Positions 1 to 12,000 of a DNA stretch of 64,000 nt are shown one piece after another; position 1 is the first letter of the stretch, and each line of letters opens with the position of its first letter. Under the pieces are notes generated by a model. The model saw only the letters and a program-made list of their open reading frames with translations. It was not told the origin of the DNA and ran no database searches. A program made the translations under genes and the position numbers. Source of the stretch: Symsagittifera roscoffensis (taxonomy: Eukaryota; Xenacoelomorpha; Acoela; Convolutidae); NCBI RefSeq assembly GCF_963678635.1, contig NC_087063.1:6170386-6234385 (forward strand), in the 5' to 3' direction.

Positions 1-1239
1 ACAAATATGGTGTAAAAACTATAGATAAAAAACAAACATTTGAAAATCAGATGACTTTTTTAGTTAAAAAATAGGCCAAATTTATGGCCTTTTTTGAGCC
101 TGAAAAAATTGACTGAAAAACAGCTCCTTTTGGCTCATAACTTTTTTGGTTTGTCACCAATTTAGCAAAGTTTAGCAAGAGCTGTCGCAAAACACGAAGA
201 GAACGCTTCACTGTTCTCGATTGCTGCTAGAATTCGTCGTCTCTTCGGCAGTTTTCTTTTTTTGTTCACTAAGTTTACAGGAATGATAAAGTGCTTCAAT
301 AAACAAGAAATATATACACATAACCATCAATTTTTAGATAACAAAATTTGAGCTAATAGTGGCCTATTAAATAAGTTTTTTTTGTGTTTTAACTATAAAT
401 AATGTGATTTTACTTTTTTCATTGTTTTTTTTTACATAACTTCTTTTTCAGATTTTTTTTTGTTTTGGTAAACCCTTAATTTCTTCTTCCAGCAATTGGT
501 TTTTCCCTTCCCGTTTTTTTGTTGATATGGGTTGTTCCAAGTATTTTTCCCCAGTATCTACAACGGTATCCAAAAATTGTTTTTGATTCTGCTCTATGAG
601 GCCTGAAAACAAGTTTAACTTATTCTTATGCCATTCTCTCACGTGATGTTTTATTTAAAAAAATTATTAATTAGAAATTTCGCTCTTGTGCTGGCTTCGC
701 TTGGAAACAATTTATAATTATATGCCGGCTCAAAGATTCTTGAGGTGAAACAGGTTAAAGGGCAATTATCTTGGTAGTGAATGTTTCAAAAGTTAAAGGG
801 AATGCGGCTGCCAACGACGGTACTGCAGGTGTGTAACGCTTGAAACAATTTTAAACGCGCAAACTGAGCAACGGCGAATTTGTGTCTTAACATAAGCAAT
901 CATCGCACTTTTGTGCATTATTATCAGTGAAAACTGAATTGTTTTTTGCTTTACTTTTTTTCCTCAAAAACTATGGTAATATCCGATGCAGTTTTAAGAT
1001 TTTAAAAACTATTTTGAAGTTTTTTTCTAAATTCTCCTAACACGTTGTTTAAATTAAATTTCAAACGTTTTGTTTGTTATTTTTGTTTTCAAATAAACAA
1101 CTTTGTTGTAATGAAACATTCTTCACAGCCATTGGTATCAATTTGGAAACCTAGCTTCTTCGCTATTTCAAATTAAATGTTTTTTTTTCAAGCTTTTTGT
1201 GAGGAAAATTTTAAACATGAAAACTTTACGTTGAAACCG
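1..1239. other. AT-rich flank downstream of the gene, no gene seen
   Basis: I see no exon, RNA gene or bounded repeat here. Short open frames on the minus strand (for example 448-642) have no plausible splice context or domain and are Lys/Gln-biased. This part lies beyond the portion shared with the second contig. Confidence 0.5.
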
Positions 1240-3839
1240 TGCGTGTTATTCAAATTTATGGCAAAATTCTGTGAAATGGAAAAAAAGGCAGAGCTCAGCA
1301 ATTAGCCTTGATATTGAAAGTGTTCTTGGCAAACGCTAGCCAGGAATTGCGGCAGCTGGTTTTTTCTTTTTCTCAAAAATTTATGAACACAAATATCACT
1401 GCTAGAAGGCACAGTTTGTTGTGCCACTAACGAACAAAATGTTTTGCCACTTTCCAATTTAGATAATTGGCACAAAAACCGCAATTTTAAAGGATAATGG
1501 CTTCTCTGATTTAACGAATTTTAATTTTTCAATGATCGCGCAACCATTTTCCGATTACATCTGTTTTTGAAATGCATTGTTCCAACTTGACCACTTGTTT
1601 TGTCGTATATTTTGGATCGGATTGCAGTAATGGATTGAATCTTTCAGCTCAATTGGATTGCGCGATTATCGTTGGACCATCAATTTTAATTTAAAGAAAT
1701 TCAAGATAGCGGCAATAACAATTTCACGGCAGTGCAGACAATCAGATAATTTTCTTAGCAATTAAGTTGACAAGTATGAATTCGATACAATAAAAGGATA
1801 ATTTTTCAGACAAAATTTTTTCCACAACTTGAAATATGGAGCAGAACTTACCAAATGCAAAGCAGAGTTGTTCATTGGCCAGCATTTAATATAATGAGAA
1901 TTAAAAAATCAAATGCAGGCCAATTACCAAAAAAGAGTAGTTTCAATCAATTGACAATTTAATGGTTCTATAATTATACCATCATGAAGCCTAATTTGTT
2001 CGAAACTTGTAAAAGATAACATCTACAAATCGTGATAAATCAGTGCATCAATTTGAATACTTTTGCGAATTAGTCTAATAAGCATGCATCAATCCGATAT
2101 ATGAATAAGGATAGCCGGTTATAGTGCAAAAAGTCCTAAAAAACCAAAATTTTTAATTTTTTACAATAGTTTTTTTTTCGACGTGATGTGATAAAAGGAA
2201 CTGAAAGAACAAATTGAGCTGAAACATTTTTGATAGTACTAGTAAAATAAGCAAAATGGAACATTTTCTTTAGAAAAGTGACTAGAAAAACAAAAACAAG
2301 CAAAAAAAACTATTTTAAAATTTTTTCGCAGTAGTTCTAGCTTTTGATGGTTTTGATTCCACAGTTTATTTAAATTTACAGGGAACAAATTAAGCTATTG
2401 TAGGCCTTATAGGTAAAACAACAAGCTATTGAGACTAGATATCAAAATTTTAAACACGTTTTTCTCAATAGTTATATTACAATAATCGCAAGGAAAAAAT
2501 ATCTGCAGTTGTTTTATGACTTACTAAATTCTCAGAAAACATCTGAACAAATGCGTCTTTTAAGTACATCTATAGACATTTTAGAAACTGTCGAACAATT
2601 ATCAACAGAAAGTGAAACGACAAGTACAAAATCTGAGTGGAGATCTTGCACTAAAGAGCATAAACTGTCAAAAAAAATTGTTAGATGACGTCGATGCTTA
2701 ATTGAACAACAACTGTCCCATCTCAAGTTGAATTCAGACAAAATAGATGTTTTACTTAGCTGGTAAAATAGCATAGACTCAATTTTTCATAACTATACCA
2801 ATAATTGAAAACTCAATCATAGACATAACTAGAATTTTTTAGTAGCAACTTCAGGCTTTTCAGTACAACTCTAGAAATCCGTTCACTATATCTTGTCAGG
2901 AACGTAGTACCTTTAAATATTCGGGTTCTTTCATTTAAATCTTTAAATAATCTCATACAACATATGGGGCAGTTTTTATTGCAAAATTTTCAATTTTCAC
3001 AATTGAACAGAATCAATGATCAAATTTCGGGATTCGGGGATTCAAAGATGGGTTGGCAGGTAAAAAACCTGAAACCGCGTCAATCACTATTAAAAAGCAA
3101 AAAATGTCAGTCAATTTAATGATAACGTAAATGAGACTTCTGAAATCTTTCGATTGCCTAAGTGAATCAAAGATCAAGCATTGCTTCTGTGTACGATACC
3201 TTTAAGCTGCATAGAAACATGAGAACTCCACAAGTAAAACCTCAGAGTCAATCAAATAGCAACCAAAAAGAAAAAGTAAAGACATACTTTGTACTGAATA
3301 CAAAAATTGTATTTTACAGAATACAATTAATGCAAAAACGATAACCAGTTTCAACCATTTCAAGTTCATTTTGAAAGCAGCGCTCCGGAATACAACTAAC
3401 TTTATTTTTTTGATTCAAGAATTAAAAACGCCGAAAACGAAAACTCAAAAAAATGTCTGTGAAAAATGACAGTGGACGTAGTTGTCGTTCGTATCCATAG
3501 TCAAAGTTCTCGAAGTCGTTGCAGACATTTTCTAAAAACGTTACTGGATGTCTAATGGAATTTAATTTGCAGGAAAAGTACACAAAAAGGAAAGATTATA
3601 TTTTTCTTAGCTAAAATAAAATTGACGTTTTCTCAAACTTGCCCAGTTTCATTTATGTGTAGTGTATGTAAAGCAAGGACCAATTTTTTTCTAAAAAATG
3701 GCGAAGTTTATAAGACAAACAACAACCAAGACATTTTACAGATGCTCATTTATCAATCAAGGCCACTCTGAAGTTCGTGCTTCGTTCTTTATTGATTCGT
3801 TTGCATTTGTGGACCCATCATACTTAAACCTCACTTTCA

Positions 3840-3845
3840 TTTATT
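3840..3845 (-). promoter_or_regulatory. Candidate poly(A) signal AATAAA, duplicate copy
   Basis: TTTATT on the plus strand reads AATAAA on the gene strand, about 170 nt past the stop at 4015. A second AATAAA lies at about 3788-3793. The motif is common by chance in AT-rich DNA, so this is tentative. Confidence 0.35.
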
Positions 3846-4014
3846 CATAAATTGCGCTTAATTATCTCTACACCCGACAAGGTCAGTAAAGCATTTGTTC
3901 AATCTTGCAGCCACCAAAAAGAGAATTATATAAACATAAAACTCAAATCGAATTAAAATTGAAAAAGAATAGCAACATTAATGTCTCTACCAAATTGTAT
4001 AACTAAATAATTGG

Positions 4015-4725
4015 TCATATGTCAGAGTACTTGGAAAAAAAATTGGCATTAGTTTTTAACTTTACAATATATTTAACTGAGTTTGGGTGATAATCGACGC
4101 TGTGCACCGGTGGTAGATGTTCTGGTAGCGTCTGTTCCATATTATCTCCGAAAAGAACACAAAGTTGGAAAAGATCTGGGTTGGCGTCCCAAGTTAGTAG
4201 CGGGTTATGACTCAGAGCAACCTTCGAAAGTTCCGACACGACAAGTTGCACGACATCTTTACACGTAGCTTTCGAGTTAATCACGACTCGAACCGACGTT
4301 CCTCGTGGAAGCCCGCAGTTAAAACGTGGAAAAACTTGCAAAACTATACATTTCGAACTTTGCGGTTTTGAAGACACGTTTGTGATGTTAGATGACAGCT
4401 GATTTTGTGACATGTTTCGTAAAGCATTCGAAAGATGCGACTGGCTCCCACTATTTGAAACTCCAGGTACAAAATGTTTCTGGCTTCCGTTTGGCAGGGA
4501 GTTTTGGGACTGCGATGTTTTCAGGGCCGAGTTGTCGACGACGTTTGTCGTAGTGTCCAGGAGTGTTTTTAAGTGGATTCCAAGTTTGTTTCTGGCCATC
4601 CGGTTCTGCTGGAGGATGTCGAGGAGCCAGCGCATGGAGTGCCAGATTATTTCGGTCTTGTCGGCAACCTCACTCAAGGTCTCCAGTCGTTTTTTGGATC
4701 CTCGCATTTCTTCGTCAGTGAAGGC
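4015..4725 (-). CDS. ANKFN1 terminal coding exon, duplicate copy
   Basis: The acceptor TTTTTCCAG precedes GCC at 4725 and the stop codon is at 4015. The 236 encoded residues are identical to those of the exon at 8389-9099. The five base differences I found are all silent. It starts with AFTDEEMRGS, followed by the W..MRWLLDIL helix of the ANKFN1 core, a Ser/Asn/Gln-rich linker (residues about 60-122) and a Ras-association-like fold (about 125-212). It is either the second allele of the same exon or a recent duplicate. In the second case it could be used as an alternative last exon. Confidence 0.85.
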   Translation of the reverse strand, partial: AFTDEEMRGSKKRLETLSEVADKTEIIWHSMRWLLDILQQNRMARNKLGIHLKTLLDTTTNVVDNSALKTSQSQNSLPNGSQKHFVPGVSNSGSQSHLSNALRNMSQNQLSSNITNVSSKPQSSKCIVLQVFPRFNCGLPRGTSVRVVINSKATCKDVVQLVVSELSKVALSHNPLLTWDANPDLFQLCVLFGDNMEQTLPEHLPPVHSVDYHPNSVKYIVKLKTNANFFSKYSDI

Positions 4726-5412
4726 CTGGAAAAATGGTAATTGACATATGACAACCCACATCTAATAAAAGTGATAAGAAATCAATTATAATGGATTTTT
4801 GTGGACTTAAACACTATCAATATAATTGATTCCCATGCTGCACTCAAAATCATTATAACCAATTGTTTTCTAACCATTTAAAATTAATTACGATCCATTT
4901 AAAATCATTTAAAATGGATTTTTATCCCTTTTTTGATTCGCGTAGTGCAAAGTTTCGGAAAAAATTAAACAAATGATCAGTTTGCAGAACAAGTGAAGAG
5001 TACGGCGTACTCGGATTCTAAACCTAAGCTTACAGACAATAAAACTCAAATTTAATCAATTTTTATCCATGGAACTGCAGTCCGTCTAATGGATGTCTCA
5101 CATAACTTTACTTGAAATAAAATTATCACTGAGAAACAAACGTTTTAAGTCTCCCTGCGCTGAGTATCTTGAGTCGAAACCCAAATTATGTTTTTTTGCA
5201 CTTACAGAAGTTTCATTTTACAGGTATGGGATAAATTAATTAACGGAAAATTCCGGAAAAAATTAATTTAAATATCTCAAAATATGAGAAAACTTTAAAA
5301 CTTTTAGAAAAAATAATTCAATGGTCTAGGTGGTCAAATCAGGTTACGCTTAAAACTGTTCAACACTTGCTTAAAACTTGTCTTATTTAATGATAAATGA
5401 ACTGAAACTGAC

Positions 5413-5513
5413 CTCTCTGATTTGGTAGTTGGCAACTAGGGTTAAGTTGTCGACCAGACAGCAGAGTCTGCAGTAAGCAGAAGTGATGTAGTGCTGATAG
5501 ACCATCAGATGAG
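5413..5513 (-). CDS. ANKFN1 penultimate exon, duplicate copy
   Basis: The 101-nt exon lies between acceptor TTTCCAG and donor GAG|GTCAGT. It encodes HLMVYQHYITSAYCRLC and then VDNLTLVANYQIRE, the part of the ANKFN1 core that precedes AFTDEEM. Its phase (one base taken from the exon before, phase 0 at the end) matches its neighbours. One base differs from the copy at 9796-9896, silently (CTC/CTG Leu). Confidence 0.85.
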
Positions 5514-5844
5514 CTGGAAAAAAAGTACACGATAATCGTTCGTTTCTCGAAAGTCGTGGGAACTGCACGGAAATTGAATAATTTAAAAGATATATTCAGA
5601 ATACCAGGTTATGCGCATTTGAATTTTATTGAATTTTTTTAAAGCAGTTTTTGTAGTAAAAAAAGAGCCAATTTTTAATCGTAATATTTTGTAAATAATA
5701 AAAGATAAAATACTGCTATTTATCTCGCCTTTAAAAATATTAAGTTTGGAAATAAAAAAAATTCAACAAAATCAACAGCGCGAGTAAAACAAGAGTAAAA
5801 AAAAAGAATTAAAAAAATTCAGATTTAACGATTGTTTTACTAAC

Positions 5845-5994
5845 TGAATTCGAACAGTTGAACTGTGAGAGGCACCAGTTGGGCAGGGGTGGAAGAAGAG
5901 GAATGCCCCCCTCCCCCTCCCCCATTGGAGTGGTTTGAAGAGAGACTGTCACTGTACTTGTTCACACTCGTCACTTCAGGTGGCAACATCAAAA
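5845..5994 (-). CDS. ANKFN1 exon with LMLPPE and poly-Gly tract, duplicate copy cut by the gap
   Basis: Partial exon. The donor A|GTTAGT lies at its low-coordinate end and the first 24 nt of the exon fall in the N gap. The visible part encodes MLPPEVTSVNKYS, a six-Gly run and VPLTVQLFEF. Two bases differ from the other copy (CTC ACA against CTA ACT) and both changes are silent. Confidence 0.85.
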
Positions 5995-6194
5995 NNNNNN
6001 NNNNNNNNNNNNNNNNNNNNNNNNNNNNNNNNNNNNNNNNNNNNNNNNNNNNNNNNNNNNNNNNNNNNNNNNNNNNNNNNNNNNNNNNNNNNNNNNNNNN
6101 NNNNNNNNNNNNNNNNNNNNNNNNNNNNNNNNNNNNNNNNNNNNNNNNNNNNNNNNNNNNNNNNNNNNNNNNNNNNNNNNNNNNNNNNNNNNNN
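5995..6194. other. Assembly gap of exactly 200 N
   Basis: The run is 200 unresolved bases. The round number points to a scaffolder placeholder rather than a measured gap. It sits inside a coding exon and separates two copies of the same locus. Open frames that cross it are meaningless. Confidence 0.99.
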
Positions 6195-8213
6195 CCAAAC
6201 TTTGTGAGATAGAAAAAAAGTAGAGCTCACTTTTTCCTAAGGGATTGGACAGCTTTTCTTTTAAACACTTAGCCTTGCTACTGAAAGAGTTTTTGGCACA
6301 AGCTAGCCAGGAATTGCGACAGTATTTATAATTTATGATTTCGACAAAACTTTTGTTGCTTGGCAAAAATGGCCAAACAGCCAAACTCTGTGAAATAGAA
6401 AAAAGCAGAGCTCACTTTTTCCCTAGTGGATTGGACAGCGTTTCCTTCAAACACCTAGCCTTACTATTGAAAGGGTTCTTAGCACAAGCTAGCCAGGAAT
6501 TGCGGCGATAAGTTTTTCTTTTTCTCACAAAAAACATGAACTGAACAATCATTGCTAGAGTTCACAGTTTGTGGTACCACTTACCGATAAATTGTTGTGC
6601 TGTTTTCCAGTTTAGATAACTGGCACAAAAATTACAATTTTGAAGGGATAATGATTTCTCTGATTTAACAAATCATGAGTTTTCAATGATCAGGTAATCA
6701 TTTTACGATTGCAACTTTTTTTAACGATAGCCTTGTTCCAACTTGACCACTTGTTTTGCCGTCTATTTCGGATCGGATCGCACTATTGGATTGAATCTTT
6801 TGGCTCAACCGGATCGCACGCTCATCTATGGATCATCAATTTTGTTTAAAAATTATTTCAAGATAGCGGCAAAACATTTTCACGGCAGTGCAGGCAATGA
6901 GATAATTTTCAGAGCAATTAATTTGACAAGTATGAAATCGATATGTTATATGGATAATTTTTCAGACACAATTTCTAAAAACTTGGGGTTCAGAGACGGG
7001 TTTGCAGGTAAAAAACCTGATACACCGCGTCAATCACTAATAAATAGCAAAAAATTTCCGTCAAATTAATGATAACGTCAATGAGTCTTCTGAAACCATT
7101 AAAAGTTTTAGATAACGTCGATACTTAGTTGAACAGGAACTGTCCCATCTCCAGTTGAATTCAGACAAAAATGATTTTTACTTAGCTGGTAAAATAGCAT
7201 AGACTCAATTTTTCATAAGAATACCAAAAAATGAAAACTCATTATCATAGACATAATTAGAAACTTTCAAGGAGCAGTTTCAATCTTTTCAGTACAATTA
7301 CGTAGTGCCTTTAAACATTCTGATTTTTTCATCCAAAACTTTAATTATTCCCATACAACCTTAAGGGCAATTTTATCACAAAATTTTCAATTTTCATAAT
7401 TGAGCAGAATCAATGATCAAATTTGGGGGTTCAGAGATGGGTTCGCAGGTAAAAAACCTGATACACCCCGTCAATCACTAATAAAAAACAAAAAACTTCC
7501 GTCAAATTAATGATAACGTCAATGAGTTTTCTGAAATCTTTCGATTGCCGAAGTGAATCAAAGATCAAGCAATGTTTTCGTCTAGAATACCTTTAAACTG
7601 CATAGAAACATGACAACTCCACAAGTAACCGTCAGAGTCAATCAAATGCAACCAAAAAGAAAAAGTAAAGACATACTTTGTACTGAATACACAAATTGTA
7701 TTTTACAGAATACAACTAATGCAATAACGATAACCAGATTCAACCATTTTAAGTTCATTTTGAAAGCAGCGCTCCGGAATACAACTAACTTTTGTTTTTT
7801 GATTCAAGAATTAAAACGCCGAAAACGAAAACTCAAAAAAATGTCTGTGAAAAATGACAGTGGACGTAGTTGTCGTTCGTACCCATAGTCAAAGTTCTCG
7901 AAGTCAGTGCAGACATTTTCTAAAAACGTTACTGGATGTCTAATGGAATTTAATTTGCAGGAAAAACAAACAAAAAGGAAAGATTATATTTTTCTTAGCT
8001 AAAATAAAATTGACGTTTTCTCAAACTTGCCCAGTTTCATTTATGTGTAGTGTATGTAAAGCAAGGACCAATTTTTTTCTAAGAAATGGCAAAACAACAA
8101 CCAAGACATTTTACAGATCCTCGCTTATCAACCGAGGCCGCTCTGAAGTTTGTTCTTCGTTCGTTAGTGATTCGTTTGCATTTGTGGACCCATCGTACTT
8201 AAACTCACTTTCA

Positions 8214-8219
8214 TTTATT
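8214..8219 (-). promoter_or_regulatory. Candidate poly(A) signal AATAAA of ANKFN1
   Basis: AATAAA on the gene strand, about 170 nt beyond the stop codon at 8389, and conserved in the duplicate copy. The position suits a short 3' UTR, but chance AATAAA is frequent here. Confidence 0.4.
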
Positions 8220-8388
8220 CATAAATTGCGCTTAATTATCTCTACACCCGACAAGGTCAGTAAAGCATTTGTTCAATCTTGCAGCCACCAAAACGAGAAT
8301 TATATAAACATAAAACTCAAATCGAATTAAAATTGAAAAAGAATAGCAACATTAATGTCTCTACCAAATTGTATAACTAATTAATTGG

Positions 8389-9099
8389 TCATATGTCAGA
8401 GTACTTGGAAAAAAAATTGGCATTAGTTTTTAACTTTACAATATATTTAACTGAGTTTGGGTGATAATCGACGCTGTGCACCGGTGGTAGATGTTCTGGT
8501 AGCGTCTGCTCCATATTATCTCCGAAAAGAACACAAAGTTGGAAAAGGTCTGGGTTGGCGTCCCAAGTTAGTAGCGGGTTATGACTCAGAGCAACCTTCG
8601 AAAGTTCCGACACGACAAGTTGCACGACATCTTTACACGTAGCTTTCGAGTTAATCACGACTCGAACCGACGTTCCTCGTGGAAGCCCGCAGTTAAAACG
8701 TGGAAAAACTTGCAAAACTATACATTTCGAACTTTGCGGTTTTGAAGACACGTTTGTGATGTTAGATGACAGCTGATTTTGTGACATGTTTCGTAAAGCA
8801 TTCGAAAGATGCGACTGGCTCCCACTATTCGAAACTCCAGGTACAAAATGTTTCTGGCTTCCGTTTGGCAGGGAGTTTTGGGACTGCGATGTTTTCAGGG
8901 CCGAGTTGTCGACGACGTTTGTCGTAGTGTCCAGGAGTGTTTTTAAGTGGATTCCGAGTTTGTTTCTGGCCATCCGGTTCTGCTGGAGGATGTCGAGGAG
9001 CCAGCGCATGGAGTGCCAGATGATTTCGGTCTTGTCGGCAACCTCACTCAAGGTCTCCAGTCGTTTTTTGGATCCTCGCATTTCTTCGTCAGTGAAGGC
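8389..9099 (-). CDS. ANKFN1: ANKFN1 terminal coding exon with Ras-association-like domain
   Basis: The acceptor TTTTTCCAG precedes GCC at 9099 in phase 0 and the stop is at 8389, giving 236 residues. Residues 1-55 (AFTDEEMRGS to NKLGIHLKTLL) are the conserved helical end of the ANKFN1 core, with IWHSMRWLLDIL matching the family IWR..RW pattern. Residues about 60-122 form a polar Ser/Asn/Gln linker. Residues about 125-212 (KCIVLQVFPRF, GTSVRVVINSKATCKDVVQLVV, LFGDNMEQTLP) look like the ubiquitin-fold Ras-association domain described for this family. This copy is contiguous with the upstream exons and is taken as the real 3' end. Confidence 0.92.
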   Translation of the reverse strand, partial: AFTDEEMRGSKKRLETLSEVADKTEIIWHSMRWLLDILQQNRMARNKLGIHLKTLLDTTTNVVDNSALKTSQSQNSLPNGSQKHFVPGVSNSGSQSHLSNALRNMSQNQLSSNITNVSSKPQSSKCIVLQVFPRFNCGLPRGTSVRVVINSKATCKDVVQLVVSELSKVALSHNPLLTWDANPDLFQLCVLFGDNMEQTLPEHLPPVHSVDYHPNSVKYIVKLKTNANFFSKYSDI

Positions 9100-12000
9100 C
9101 TGGAAAAATGGTAATTGACATATGACAACCCGCATCTAAGAAAAGTGAAAAGAAATCAATTATAATGGATTTTTGTGTGCTTAAACACTATCAATATAAT
9201 TGATTCCCAAGCTGCACTCAAAATCATTATTAACTAATTGTTTTCTAACAAAATTTAAAATTAATTACGATCCATTTAAAATCAATTAAAATGGATTTTT
9301 ATCCCCTTTTTTTTTGTTTCGCGTAGTGCAAAGTTTAGGAAAAAAATACACAAATGAGCAGTTTTGCAGAACAAGTGAAGAGTACGGCGTACTCGACTTC
9401 TAAATCTAAACTTAATGACAATAAAATTCAAATTCAATCAATTTTTATCCATGGAACTCCAGTGCGTGTAACGGATGTTTCACATAACTTTACTTGAAAT
9501 TAAAATTATCACCGGAAACAAGCATTTCAAGCCTCCCTGGGGAAATTATTTTGAGTCGAACCCCAAATTATGCTTTTCTTGCACTCGTAGAAGTTTCATT
9601 TTACAAGTATGGGATAAATTAATTAACGGAAAATTCAGGAAAAAATTAATTCAAATATCTCAAAATATGAGAAAATTCTAAAACTTTTAGAAAAAATAAT
9701 TCAATGGTCTAGGTGGTCAAATCAGGTTACGCTTAAAACTGTTCAACACTTGCTTAAAACTTGTCTTATTTAATGATAAATGAACTGAAACTGACCTCTC
9801 TGATTTGGTAGTTGGCAACTAGGGTTAAGTTGTCGACCAGACAGCACAGTCTGCAGTAAGCAGAAGTGATGTAGTGCTGATAGACCATCAGATGAGCTAA
9901 AAAAAATACACGATAATCGTTCGTTTCTCGAAAGTCGTGGGAACTGCACGGAAAATGAATAATTTAAAAAATATATTCAGAATACTGGTTTAGCGCAATT
10001 AAATTTTATTGCAATTTTTTTGAAAGCAGTTTTTGTAGTATAAAAAGAGCCAAATTTTAATAGTAATATTTTTTTAAATAATGAAAGATAAAATATTGTT
10101 CTCTCCTCATAAAATAATATTTATCTCGCCTTTAAAAAAATCAAAACCTGGGAATAAAGCAAAATTCAATAAAATCAACAGCGCGAGTAAAACAAGAGTA
10201 AAAGAAAGAATAAAAAAATTCAGATTGAACGATTGTTTTACTAACTGAATTCGAACAGTTGAACAGTTAGAGGCACCAGTTGGGCAGGGGTGGAAGAAGA
10301 GGAATGCCCCCCTCCCCCTCCCCCATTGGAGTGGTTTGAAGAGAGACTGTCACTGTACTTGTTCACACTCGTCACTTCAGGTGGCAACATCAAAATCACA
10401 CTCACATCCGAGTTGACCTCTGCAACAGAAACAGACAGAGAGATAATCAGCCGAGGTTCAAATTAGCCGAATAAATACTACTGGCTCTTCTATGGTTGAC
10501 ACCATCCGATATAAAATTTTAAAGAGATTGACTGCGAAGTCAAAATGAGTTTGCAACTGGTTAATTAACCCACATGTCAATTTTTAAGACCGTTTTCTTG
10601 GGCTACGTGAGACAAAATTTAAGAATATAAAAAGTCGCAGCTGAGGGTGAGTAGGTGGGGGGGGGGCTGAAATTAATCACCGAGGGCCGTTTTTAGATAT
10701 TTTTAATTTGCATCGATTTCACACCTCCTATCAATTTTTAGCATATATTGTACACGAAGTTCTGGTTGTTTAAAGGTAAAATCAAAACAGCGTCCCTGTT
10801 TGTTAGTGAGTATCCAAGTATCTGACCTATGATTTCATCCTTGTATATTCTATATCCATTGTCATCTTTAATGGCCAGTTTCTTGAACAACTTCCCGGCC
10901 GCTATCGCCAGACTCCTTCTGAAGTTGGCCTGACTCATTGTGAGGCCATAGCTGGCACTACTTGGGGCCATAGCCGAGGTATGTATGGCCTGTTGTTGTT
11001 GTTGTTGTGATATTGCATTGTGACTGCCACTTGAGGTCATCATGCCCGATGAAGAGGGATTTGAGCTGCTTTTGGATAAGTTGGACGGATTCTCTGAGGA
11101 ACTGTTCTGGATCGGCATGTTGCTAAAAAAGACAACAACTTTATAGACAAAAATTTCTAGTGTTGAACAGCTTATCTTTGTAATGCAAAAGGAGGGCTTA
11201 CAAATTTTGTTTAAAAATGAATAAAGATTTCTAAACTTTTTACGATTTACTACTAGCTTTTCCAGAATTTAATGAAAAACGCCAATTTTTTTTTGCATGA
11301 ATTGGAAAAACACCAGGGATTTTTGAGTAATAATATTTTTTACCAGCTGTTAGATTTGTAACAGTGGTTGCTTGGTACCTTATTTTGTTGTTCTGATCTT
11401 TTTTGCGAGTTAATTGAAATTTTCATTTGTCGGTCTCTCGTTTTGTGTAACAACTTCTATTTGAATTAACGCTAATTTTTGGTTTTAAAAGAAAGCGGAT
11501 TTTATTGACCAACCATACAGACCACAGTAGCGATTTAATACTTTCCTTTTAAAAAATCTCAGTTTTGTAAATGTTTTATCGTTATATAACATTTTTCTAT
11601 CGTTGCGTAACTGTGTTTCATCGTTGTATTTTTTTTTCAAAGTTTTGTAATATTTTTAAAATCGTTTTTCTAACTTTTTCATATTTCGTACCATTTTTCT
11701 ATCGTTATCTATTATTTTAATATTTTTGCCGTCTTTATGTAATTTTTCCATTGTTATGCAACCTTTTCATCGTTATGTAACCTTTCCATCAAAATTTACT
11801 GTTTTTTTTAATCATGTAATTTTTTTTTTTCATTATTATGTAAGATTGTTCATAATGTATGGGATGGGTTATTACCTGTTGTAAATCCAAGCCCACTCCT
11901 CTCTGCTCACATGTGCATTCTCTCTCATCCTCACACATGTGCTCATGTTGGGACAGTGGTAGGGCACTTGTACATTCAGAGTGTTGATGCTGGACTCCGC

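Larger units (their letters stand above)
1240..5994. repeat. Copy 1 of a ~4-kb duplicated segment carrying the last three ANKFN1 exons
   Basis: This segment aligns with 6383-10395, with an offset of about 4374 bp around the terminal exon and 4401 bp around the upstream exon. Exons match almost exactly. The intron and downstream parts differ by many substitutions and indels, including a stretch near 2100-2640 that is missing from the other copy. The copy stops at the first N of the gap, inside an exon. This pattern fits two allelic contig ends that were not merged, although a true tandem duplication is not excluded. Confidence 0.85.
6195..10395. repeat. Copy 2 of the duplicated segment, start of the right-hand contig
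   Basis: Carries the copy of the last three exons that is continuous with the rest of the gene. The contig opens with a local tandem of about 190 bp (6195-6382 repeated from 6383), and both resemble about 1262-1480. A second local duplication places the stretch at 6993-7100 again at 7431-7530, while copy 1 has it once at 3047-3150. So the two copies differ structurally. Confidence 0.85.

Noticed and set aside
4083-4744. Plus-strand open frames at 4083-4268 and 4412-4744 (and their twins at 8457-9118)
   Set aside because: They are exact antisense shadows of the ANKFN1 terminal exon.
5865-6384. Open frames running through the N gap
   Set aside because: They are kept open only by unknown bases.
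10738-10826. Read-through of the exon at 10827 to a stop, as an alternative short C-terminus
   Set aside because: A good donor at ATAG|GTCAGA and perfect family continuity into EVNSDV favour splicing. The tail has no family match.
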